The notes under the pieces: model-generated
What the model was told of the DNA's origin: nothing
Databases searched by the model: none
What the model saw: the letters and a program-made list of their open reading frames with translations, nothing else
Assembly: GCA_051748085.1 (NCBI GenBank)
Contig: JBNJHA010000029.1
Span: forward strand, 1 to 24,992
Direction of reading: 5' to 3'
Length of the DNA stretch: 24,992 bases
DNA from: CAYNNQ01 sp051748085
GTDB lineage: Bacteria > Desulfobacterota > Desulfovibrionia > Desulfovibrionales > Desulfonatronovibrionaceae
In this document: piece after piece, positions 14,911 to 22,203 of the stretch
Numbering within the stretch: the first letter of the stretch is position 1
Layout: each line of letters starts with the position of its first letter
Position numbers and translations under genes: made by a program

Positions 14911-16065
14911 TCAGACTTCCTTCTGCAATTTAAGCAAAAATTTCCTGGCCTGTTCAAACCCGGGATTTTCTTCCAGTACCCGGCCTAAGCGCTTTTTTGC
15001 CTTGCCGACATCGCCCTTGAAATAATCCGCCAGGGCCGCGTTAAACAACAGCTTGGGGTTGTCCGGATTTTTTTTGAGCGCAATGGTGTAGATATCGACC
15101 GCTCTGCCCAACTCGCCCTTCTGGCGCAGGGCGACAGCATAATTATTCAGAGTATCAGGATTAAGGTAATCAAAAATTAGCGGCCCAAAATCCTTTTCCA
15201 CCTCGTCAATGTGGTCTCGTTTAAGATAGCAATTCCAAATAGCCTGTTTAATCCACTGCTCGTCCGGGGCCGTATTTACCGCTTTTTGAAAATTTTCCTT
15301 GGCCTTGCTGAAATCCTGCGAATTTAAATATGCGTCCCCCAGGGACAAAAGATAATCAATATTTCTGGGATTGATCTCCAGGGCCTTGCTCAGGCTGATC
15401 CGGGCATTGTCCCATTCATTCTGCCGCTTTTCCAACTCGGACTTAAGATGCCAGGCCTTTCCCAGAAGCGGATTAATTTTAATTGATTTATCAAGCATTT
15501 CTTTTGTCATCCCAAAATCGCCGGCCTTGAAAAACACGTTGGCCATTTCAAATAGTATTCTGGATTCCAGAGAAGGCAATTCTTTTCTGGCCACGCTCAG
15601 GGACTCGACTGCCTTCTCGAATTCCGACCGTGAACAGAATTCTTTCACTTCCTGCAGAACAGCGGCAAGCTTCTTGGCCGGGGTCATGGCATCCATGCCT
15701 TTCAATTTCTCGACCAGAACATCGATGGTCAGCGGTTTGACCATGTATTCGGTCACCCCAAGATCGGAGGCTTCAGCCACGTCCTCAGCTTCACTCTTAG
15801 AGGTCAGAAAAAGAAAAGGCAGACCTTCCCAGTCAGATCTGGACCGCACCCGGCGCAGAAAATCGGCTCCGTTCATTCGGGGCATCTTCCAGTCCGAAAT
15901 TATCAATGCAATATCCGGGTTGTTCTCCAGTTTTTGCAGCGCATCCATGCCGTCAGCCGCCTCGATTAATTTTTTATAGCCAAGAACGCGCAAAATATTT
16001 AACACCGTTTCCCGGGCCGGCTGAATATCGTCAACAACCAGGACGCATTTATGCTTGTCCAGCAT
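14911..16065 (-). CDS. Response regulator with TPR output domain
   Basis: A 384-residue protein. The N-terminal receiver domain (about 6-122) has all phosphorylation residues: Asp12/Asp13, phospho-acceptor Asp58 (IISDWKMPRMNG), Thr88 and Lys110 (MVKPL). The rest (about 135-384) is a chain of tetratricopeptide repeats, for example KAWHLKSELEKRQNEWDNARI, IDYLLSLGDAYLNSQDFSKA and KLLFNAALADYFKGDVGKAK. There is no DNA-binding domain, so output must be protein-protein interaction rather than direct transcription control. Its start overlaps the end of the histidine kinase gene by 17 bases, and ftsE begins five bases after its stop. The kinase upstream is its likely partner. FtsE or a divisome protein is a candidate target, by inference from gene order. 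Confidence 0.9.
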   Translation of the reverse strand: MLDKHKCVLVVDDIQPARETVLNILRVLGYKKLIEAADGMDALQKLENNPDIALIISDWKMPRMNGADFLRRVRSRSDWEGLPFLFLTSKSEAEDVAEASDLGVTEYMVKPLTIDVLVEKLKGMDAMTPAKKLAAVLQEVKEFCSRSEFEKAVESLSVARKELPSLESRILFEMANVFFKAGDFGMTKEMLDKSIKINPLLGKAWHLKSELEKRQNEWDNARISLSKALEINPRNIDYLLSLGDAYLNSQDFSKAKENFQKAVNTAPDEQWIKQAIWNCYLKRDHIDEVEKDFGPLIFDYLNPDTLNNYAVALRQKGELGRAVDIYTIALKKNPDNPKLLFNAALADYFKGDVGKAKKRLGRVLEENPGFEQARKFLLKLQKEV

Positions 16066-17371
16066 CAGTATCCTCCAGCGCGTAAAGGGTTACACAAAAG
16101 ACGCTCCCGCCTGCCGGGGCATCCTCCACCCATATACGGCCATCCAGAATGGTCACGATCCGATTGCATATAAAAAGGCCCACCCCGGTCCCCTGTATCT
16201 GTTTATCGCGTTCCAGACGGGAAAAACGGTCAAACACTTTCTTTTTCAACTCGTCAGGAACCCCGGGACCGCTGTCCTGAACACATATCTTAAGGATTTT
16301 GTCATACTTATCGCCCGCTCGTCTGGATTTCAAAACTTGCCAGAAAATGCTCACATTCCCATTTTCAGGTGTATACTTGACCGCATTGGAAACAAGATTC
16401 TGCATCAAATGCTTGAAAAGACCGTTTTCGGCAAGGACGACGACGTTATTATTGGCCTCAAGACTCAAATTGATACTTTTCGAGGCCGCATTGGGCGCGG
16501 CTTCCTCCAGCACGTTCTGAACCACGGGCATTATATCGGTCGGACCCAGCCGTCCTTTCTGTTCCTTCCATTGATCCAGCCTGGCTACCTGCAGAAAATC
16601 GTTTATCATATCAAACAGATTTTTGGCCCCATTATGCGCTGTCTGCAGGATATGTTCCTGTTCCTCGCTCACCCCCATGTATTTTAAAAGATCAAGATTG
16701 GAAATGACCGCCGACAGAGGACTCTTGAAATCATGAACAACCATCTGTACCAGTTCGGTCCGCTCGGTATGAGTAATCAACAATTCCTTTTGTTTCAATT
16801 CAAGTTCACGGACCAGGGCTTTATATCGATCCTTCTCCCGGTCCAGACTGTCCACCAGACATGAATTTTCAACCACGGGCGAAATCCAGGCCGCGTATTC
16901 CTGGAGCATTTGCTTGTCTTCGTCCGTAAACGGAGTATCATTCTCCCGATCGGAACAATTTATAACCCCGATTGCCTCCTGACTCGATCCCAACAGGGGT
17001 ACGCATAGCAGAGAATCGGTGCGATATTCGGCCCGGCAGCGATTCGGACTGAACATCCGGCTGTTATTAATATCCCGGATAAGTAACGGCAAGGAAGTAT
17101 CGAAAACATATCCGGAAATTGATTGGGGATTGATCTGCTGAACCACATCCTGAATGGCCGGATTGGTGGTTGCCGCCACCCGCAAGCCATCCTCCCCCTC
17201 GGTTTTGAGCATTATTGAACCGCGACGGGCATGTATCTTGCCGAGGACAAAATCCAGACTACGGTTCAAGCGAACAGTCAGGGAAAGGGTGTTGTCCGTC
17301 AACATGCGCAGCACGCCGCGGAGGGACACAAGCTCGCTGCTGCCTACCTTTGCATCGTCCAGGACATGCAT
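16049..17371 (-). CDS. GAF-domain sensor histidine kinase
   Basis: A 440-residue soluble histidine kinase with no transmembrane helix or signal peptide. It has an N-terminal GAF domain (about 30-170; GSIMLKTEGEDGLRVAATTN and SLLCVPLLGSSQEAIGVINCS), a linker coiled coil (about 175-205) and a DHp helix with phospho-accepting His213 (VVHDFKSPLS). The HATPase domain has N box HLMQNLVSNAVKY (Asn325/Asn329), G1 QDSGPG (Asp366) and G2 GTGVGLF (394-400). It should sense a cytosolic ligand or redox state through GAF and phosphorylate the adjacent receiver/TPR protein. AAAGGAG nine bases before the ATG decides the start. A complete mobile element ends 24 bases upstream of the start codon, so the operon promoter is probably within or beyond that element. 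Confidence 0.92.
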   Translation of the reverse strand: MHVLDDAKVGSSELVSLRGVLRMLTDNTLSLTVRLNRSLDFVLGKIHARRGSIMLKTEGEDGLRVAATTNPAIQDVVQQINPQSISGYVFDTSLPLLIRDINNSRMFSPNRCRAEYRTDSLLCVPLLGSSQEAIGVINCSDRENDTPFTDEDKQMLQEYAAWISPVVENSCLVDSLDREKDRYKALVRELELKQKELLITHTERTELVQMVVHDFKSPLSAVISNLDLLKYMGVSEEQEHILQTAHNGAKNLFDMINDFLQVARLDQWKEQKGRLGPTDIMPVVQNVLEEAAPNAASKSINLSLEANNNVVVLAENGLFKHLMQNLVSNAVKYTPENGNVSIFWQVLKSRRAGDKYDKILKICVQDSGPGVPDELKKKVFDRFSRLERDKQIQGTGVGLFICNRIVTILDGRIWVEDAPAGGSVFCVTLYALEDTDAGQA

Positions 17372-17395
17372 GTCCCGCCACTCCTTTCCTTTAAA

Positions 17396-17518
17396 GACGC
17401 AACTGCAAAAAGTCGCTGACTGGAGTTCAACTTACAGATTAAATTCTATAAATATTTGATTTTACTTAAAACTTTCAACTTAATACTATCTGCAAAAACT
17501 TATTTTTTGCAGACGCAT
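17396..17518 (-). mobile_element. MITE-like element, copy C (123 bp, complete)
   Basis: Same length and sequence family as copy A, in the opposite orientation (in its own sense ATGCGTCTGCAAAA to TTTTTGCAGTTGCGTC). It is bounded by a perfect 7-bp direct repeat CTTTAAA at 17389-17395 and 17519-17525. One end holds a perfect subterminal hairpin, TCTGCAAAAA with TTTTTGCAGA. There is no ORF. It sits between nrdJ and the histidine kinase operon, directly upstream of the kinase ribosome binding site. Confidence 0.83.
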
Positions 17519-17639
17519 CTTTAAAACACACGAAAAATAAATCCGGCATGCAATTTTAAACGAAAAAGTATCTGTGCTCCAAATTTTTTGCGTGTGCTGA
17601 ATAGTTACCCGAAGCGGACATTACAAATATTCGTAAATA

Positions 17640-19874
17640 TCAGCCGCATTTGGTGTATCCGCATCCCTGACACACGAAACACCCTTCCTGAAAAATAAGC
17701 TTCTCTCCGCATTCCGGACAACTCGGACGATCTAGATCGTGGCAATCCGACTTCACACTTTCCCCGTCCAGATATCTGTTTTCCAGAACCCAGGCAACCG
17801 CATCCGGGATGGAAAGCAGCAGGCCCTTTTTCTGGAAAACCGGATGTTCTCCGCCGATGCCCTTGAGTTGGGACACCACTTCGCGAACTTCAATCCCGGA
17901 ACGCAGGGCCAGGGAGACCAGCCTTCCGATAGCCTCGGCCTTGGCCGTGATCGAGCGCCCGGACCGGCCGATGGTGGCAAAGACTTCAAAAGGCCGGTTA
18001 TCCACTTCGTTCACGGTCAGATACAATTCGCCCAGGCCGGTACTTACCTTCTGGGTGAATCCAAACACGATCTCCGGCCTTTCCCGGACCCGGCGGGATG
18101 TCTCTTTTCTACTTTCCTGCTCTTTGTCACCTTCTCCAGTACTTAATACCTGAGTGCTTTTGCATCCGTCCCTATATACGGTAACTCCCTTGCAGCCCTG
18201 TTCGTAGGCCAGCCAATAAATTTTCCATATCTCGTCCTGAGTAGCCGAATTGGGCAAGTTGACCGTTTTGGAGACCGCATTGTCCGTATATTTCTGGAAA
18301 GCGGCCTGCATTTTCAAATGCGCCTCCGGATCAATATCCATGGCCGTGACAAAGACTTCGCGAATTTCGGAATCCAGAAAATCCATATCCCGGGCGGTTC
18401 CCTTGCGGGCGATCTCCTCTATCAATTTTGGACTATAGCTTTGGGCCTGTTTGACCGCGTCCTCGAAATAGGAGTTAACCTCCATGAGTCTTTCTCCGTC
18501 CATTACCTGGCGTGTAAAGCTCAGGGCAAAGAGCGGCTCGATGCCCGAGGAACACCCGGCGATTATGGACAAGGTCCCGGTCGGAGCGATGGTTGTGGTC
18601 GTCGCGTTCCGGTACGGTCCGAAATTCTGCTCGGCAAACAGCGAATCCGGATAGGCCGGAAAAGCTCCTCTTTCCCCGGCCAGAATCTTGGAAGCGGACC
18701 AGGCCTCCTTTTGAAAAAAATCCATCAGATTTTCACCCAGACTAAGGGCCTCATAGCTGTTGTACGGGATACGCATCTGATACAGAAGATCGGCCCAGCC
18801 CATTATCCCCAGACCAATCTTGCGATTTTTAAGCACTGTCTCGGTTATCTGTTCAAGCGGATACTTGGAAGCATCTATGACGTTGTCCAGGAAACGAACG
18901 CTTAAATGAATAACCTCTTTCAATGCCGCGTAATCAATGTCATTATTTTCACTGGAATAAAACTTGGCCAGGTTAACCGATCCCAGATTGCAGGCCTCAA
19001 ATGGAAGGAGCGGTTGTTCGCCGCAGGGATTAGTGCTCTCTATCTCCCCTTGCTTCGGAGTCGGGTTATCCCGGTTTATGCGGTCCAGAAAGACTATTCC
19101 CGGATCCCCGCTTTCCCAAGCCTTTCGGACCAGAAGGGCAAAAACCTCCCGGGCGTTGAGTCTGTCCTTTTCCTTGCCCGTGTGCGGGGCAATCAACGGA
19201 TAGTCCTCGTTATGCTCCACCGCCTGCATGAATTTTTCGGTCAAGGCCACGGACAGATTGAAATTGTTCAGATCACCGTCGCGTTCCTTGGCCTTGATAA
19301 AATCCAGGATATTCGGGTGGTCCACTCGCAGAATACCCATGTTCGCTCCGCGCCTGGTCCCGCCCTGCTTGACCTGTTCCGTGGCCGTGTTGAAAATGCG
19401 CAAAAATGATAATGGCCCGGAGGCTATGCCCCCTGTGGAGCCCACCCGACTGTCCTGGGGCCGCAGGCGGGAAAAAGAAAAACCCGTTCCGCCGCCGGAC
19501 TTATGAATAAGCGCGGCGTTTTTAATGGCCTCGAATATTTCTTCCATGGAATCGCCGACAGGGAGGACAAAACAGGCGGCCAACTGTCCCAGATCGCTCC
19601 CGGCATTCATTAATGTCGGAGAGTTGGGAAGAAATTCATAGCTTGTCATCAATGAATAAAATCGCTTGGCCAGATCATCGGCCTTAAACGGAGATTTTTT
19701 GTACTTCTGCTCCTCCCGGGCAATACTTGAAGCCACCCTCCAGAAAAGCTGCTTGTTGTCCTCTAAAGGTTGGCCATCCTCACCCTTGCGCAAATAACGT
19801 TTCCGTAGCACAATTTCAGCATTGGGATTCAGTTTCGGCTCCGGCAAATCGGAAGGGACTTTCATATCAACCAT
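17640..19874 (-). CDS. nrdJ: Adenosylcobalamin-dependent (class II) ribonucleotide reductase
   Basis: A 744-residue enzyme reducing ribonucleotides to deoxyribonucleotides, using vitamin B12 coenzyme to make the thiyl radical, so it works with or without oxygen. Active-site residues map well: Cys101 (AACFVLPVGDS) and Cys295 (FEACNLGSVNL) as the redox pair, and thiyl Cys284 in NPCGE with Asn282 and Glu286. The APTGTLSIIAGCSSGIEP segment is conserved. A C-terminal Cys cluster (719, 722, 732, 735, 738, 743) holds a zinc-ribbon-like motif and the final CGYTKCG pair that rereduces the active site. Length is as expected. AGGAG lies ten bases before the ATG. I see no cobalamin riboswitch or NrdR box in the 158-base upstream region. 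A single-gene unit. Confidence 0.96.
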   Translation of the reverse strand: MVDMKVPSDLPEPKLNPNAEIVLRKRYLRKGEDGQPLEDNKQLFWRVASSIAREEQKYKKSPFKADDLAKRFYSLMTSYEFLPNSPTLMNAGSDLGQLAACFVLPVGDSMEEIFEAIKNAALIHKSGGGTGFSFSRLRPQDSRVGSTGGIASGPLSFLRIFNTATEQVKQGGTRRGANMGILRVDHPNILDFIKAKERDGDLNNFNLSVALTEKFMQAVEHNEDYPLIAPHTGKEKDRLNAREVFALLVRKAWESGDPGIVFLDRINRDNPTPKQGEIESTNPCGEQPLLPFEACNLGSVNLAKFYSSENNDIDYAALKEVIHLSVRFLDNVIDASKYPLEQITETVLKNRKIGLGIMGWADLLYQMRIPYNSYEALSLGENLMDFFQKEAWSASKILAGERGAFPAYPDSLFAEQNFGPYRNATTTTIAPTGTLSIIAGCSSGIEPLFALSFTRQVMDGERLMEVNSYFEDAVKQAQSYSPKLIEEIARKGTARDMDFLDSEIREVFVTAMDIDPEAHLKMQAAFQKYTDNAVSKTVNLPNSATQDEIWKIYWLAYEQGCKGVTVYRDGCKSTQVLSTGEGDKEQESRKETSRRVRERPEIVFGFTQKVSTGLGELYLTVNEVDNRPFEVFATIGRSGRSITAKAEAIGRLVSLALRSGIEVREVVSQLKGIGGEHPVFQKKGLLLSIPDAVAWVLENRYLDGESVKSDCHDLDRPSCPECGEKLIFQEGCFVCQGCGYTKCG

Positions 19875-20032
19875 GTTGACTAACTCCTGATATGTTTCTG
19901 AAATTTAAAGATATTTTTATTGATATTCCCGACAGGCACAACAAAACAGCAAAAATAACAATAATTCAATCCCGCTTTTCGGGCAAGTTTTGAATTGCAT
20001 AAAATCAGGCCGAAGTCGCACAAGGAGTGAAC

Positions 20033-20479
20033 ATGACTCACAAAAAAGGTTTTACCCGGGTAAAAAATTCCGAGGTCAGAATGTATGGTCCCCGCTGTTT
20101 CATCCTCTGCGGTTATTTGCGGGACGAAAAAGAGCGAATCTCGGATTTGCTGGCCGAGCTTGGCATGCTGGATGTCATCTTAAAGCCGGTCAACCAGAAA
20201 CATCTGCATCTGGAACTCAAAGGAATCATGCACTCCAATGCTGATCCGGCGTATGAACCGCAAATTTCGGCCCGGGCAATCATAATGGCCGGAATAAGCG
20301 AAAATGAACTGAAAAAATTCATGCACGGATGGAAAGGCTTAAAATTCCCGGCTCAACAATGGGCTGTCCTTACTCCGACATCTGAAAACTGGACCCTGAC
20401 GGCGCTTTTAACCGAACTGAAAAAAGAGGCTGCGGCCATGGCCGGAAAAGGCCGGAAGAAAAACAACCGCCACGGCTAA
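20033..20479 (+). CDS. DUF3783 domain protein
   Basis: A 148-residue cytosolic protein of unknown function. The C-terminal part (ARAIIMAGISENELKKFMHGWKGLKFP and QQWAVLTPTSENWTLTALLTELKKE) matches the DUF3783 type. The N-terminal half (MYGPRCFILCGYLRDEKERISDLLAELGMLDVIL) is a second alpha/beta unit. The basic tail (KGRKKNNRHG) could touch nucleic acid. An upstream in-frame GTG (20027) exists, but AAGGAG (20022-20027) is ideally spaced for the ATG at 20033, which I use. It runs divergently from nrdJ and overlaps the membrane protein gene tail to tail by four bases. Confidence 0.72.
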   Translation: MTHKKGFTRVKNSEVRMYGPRCFILCGYLRDEKERISDLLAELGMLDVILKPVNQKHLHLELKGIMHSNADPAYEPQISARAIIMAGISENELKKFMHGWKGLKFPAQQWAVLTPTSENWTLTALLTELKKEAAAMAGKGRKKNNRHG

Positions 20480-21330
20480 ATCTGTCTGGAAATTACAAGT
20501 GAACTGCGCCGGTAAACATAGGCCAGAGCTACGGCGTAAACAGCCGCGCCCACTCCAATGAGTACGTCAATGCCTGGGGGAGCGGTCAGGCACAGGCGCA
20601 TGAGCAAAGTGGAAATAGTAAAGGCCGAATTGCGAAATATATCCCGGAATCCCGGAAAGAAACGGTGGGCGATCAAAACGAGCAGAATATCGCTGAAAAT
20701 GAGCACAGTGTAAAATTCGCGGAAAAATTCAATTCCCTCGTGTGCCGAGAATAATGTCAGGAAGTTATAAGCTCCCATAATAGTAAACAGAAGCAAAAGT
20801 AAAAGGGCCACAGATTTTTTGGCCGCGACAAAATAAAATAGATCCTTTTTTCCCTTGTGCCCTTCCCTTTTGACCTCTTGGGCATAGAAAAAACCCATCA
20901 GGGCAAAAATAAGCAGAGCGCCTAGGGCGTAGCTTCCAATCCGCAGCAGGGTTTCTCCGTGATTGGCGAACTGAATGGGCTCGGAAAAATTTACCAATTG
21001 CTTGAAACAATTGCGCAAAAAGATTAAGGATAAAATTTCGAATTGCTTGGCTACCGCTCGGGAAACCGAGCAGGGTAAGACAAAGATGAGGCTCAGGACT
21101 TCGATGATAAGGAGCAGGGAAAAGGCGACCTGTACCGCATAAAAAGGATTGGAAGGCAACCAGGACAATTGCCCAAAGGCCAGACCGTTTCGCTTGAGTT
21201 CAATTCCGGCCAGGGTGATCAGAAAAACAAATATCAGCAGGCCGGCGACTATTTTTTGAGTCCTGCGGTGCTCCCATGCATAATGCAGTGGATCAAAAAT
21301 AAAATTTACAAGCTCGCTGATTCTGTCCAT
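20476..21330 (-). CDS. Polytopic membrane protein of unknown function
   Basis: A 284-residue inner-membrane protein that I do not recognise. It has six or seven hydrophobic helices (numbered from 21336: about 29-46, 66-87, 131-152, 174-196, 207-223, 238-252, 255-275). A short amphipathic N-terminus precedes them and two soluble loops lie between (about 88-130 and 153-173). The C-terminal half, with two closely spaced helices and charged connecting loops, is slightly reminiscent of small channels or transporters, but no motif supports a function. The start could be 21336 or 21330; AAGGGA is better spaced for the latter. It is divergent from the metallophosphoesterase across a short gap and convergent with the DUF3783 gene. 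Confidence 0.75.
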   Translation of the reverse strand: MDRISELVNFIFDPLHYAWEHRRTQKIVAGLLIFVFLITLAGIELKRNGLAFGQLSWLPSNPFYAVQVAFSLLLIIEVLSLIFVLPCSVSRAVAKQFEILSLIFLRNCFKQLVNFSEPIQFANHGETLLRIGSYALGALLIFALMGFFYAQEVKREGHKGKKDLFYFVAAKKSVALLLLLLFTIMGAYNFLTLFSAHEGIEFFREFYTVLIFSDILLVLIAHRFFPGFRDIFRNSAFTISTLLMRLCLTAPPGIDVLIGVGAAVYAVALAYVYRRSSLVISRQI

Positions 21331-21398
21331 AATCATATTCCCTTAAGTGGAACATACTCAAGCTGGCGGTTTTCGGCAAGCCGTGCAAGAACTATAAT

Positions 21399-22175
21399 AT
21401 GCATAAACACATGGCAGAAAAAAAATCTTCTATCCCGGTAATCGGAGACGGTCGGACAATAGCCGTCATCTCCGATGTTCACGCCAATATGGAGGCCCTG
21501 GACGCGGTCTGGACGGATATTCAAAAACACATGCCGGACCGGGTCATCTGCCTGGGGGATATCGTGGGCTACGGCCCCGACCCGGAAGAAGTGATCCGTT
21601 TTTTCATGCAGCGCAACATCCCCACTGTCAGCGGAAACCACGAACTGGGAGTAGCGGGCAAAACCGATCTGCATGACTTCAACCCCTTCGGCCTGCAGGC
21701 CATTGAGATATCCAAGAGTCTTCTATCCGAGGAATGCAAGAAATACCTGGCTGCGCTTCCGCAAAGCATACACGAAGGCGAGCTGTGCTTTGTGCACGGC
21801 TTCCCCCCGGACTCTGCGCACACCTATCTTTTCGAGGCGGATTCGTACATGCTCAAAAAAGCCTTTGAAAAAAATCCTTTTTCCCATTGTTTTGTCGGGC
21901 ATACGCATGAACTGGAGCTTGTCGGCCTGGAAGGGGACAACCTGGCCCGCCTTCCTCTGCAAAAGGGCAAAACTTCCCTTGAAAAGGGCCGGTACATCAT
22001 AAACTGCGGCAGCGTAGGCCAGCCCAGGGACGGGGACAACCGGGCCAAATACGTGCTTTTCAACCGCCAAACAAAGGATTTGGAAGTGAGATTCGTCCCT
22101 TACGACAATGCGGCCACGATCAAGAAGCTCCTTACCCGGGGCTTTCCGGAGACCTACGCCCGCAGGCTCAAATAA
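21399..22175 (+). CDS. Metallophosphoesterase (calcineurin-like)
   Basis: A 258-residue phosphoesterase of the calcineurin-like superfamily with a two-metal site. The motifs are complete: SDVHAN (about 25-30), GDIVGYG, GNHE, FVHG, and GHTHELE near residue 170. These predict hydrolysis of phosphomonoesters, phosphodiesters or phosphoprotein. The SDVHAN-type opening followed by LGDIVGYGPDP is the YfcE/MJ0936 and diadenosine tetraphosphatase-like style rather than PPP-type protein phosphatase. No signal peptide. A TATAAT box (21393-21398) abuts the first ATG, so translation may begin at the next in-frame ATG (21411) on a nearly leaderless message; no Shine-Dalgarno is visible for either. A protein kinase gene follows after 28 bases. 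Confidence 0.9.
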   Translation: MHKHMAEKKSSIPVIGDGRTIAVISDVHANMEALDAVWTDIQKHMPDRVICLGDIVGYGPDPEEVIRFFMQRNIPTVSGNHELGVAGKTDLHDFNPFGLQAIEISKSLLSEECKKYLAALPQSIHEGELCFVHGFPPDSAHTYLFEADSYMLKKAFEKNPFSHCFVGHTHELELVGLEGDNLARLPLQKGKTSLEKGRYIINCGSVGQPRDGDNRAKYVLFNRQTKDLEVRFVPYDNAATIKKLLTRGFPETYARRLK

Positions 22176-22203
22176 AATCCGCATCCAAAATCAAGGAATC
22201 TTT

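Noticed and set aside
19875..20032. Cobalamin riboswitch or NrdR box before nrdJ
   Set aside because: I looked for both because the enzyme needs B12, but neither a B12-box-like sequence nor a paired NrdR motif is visible.
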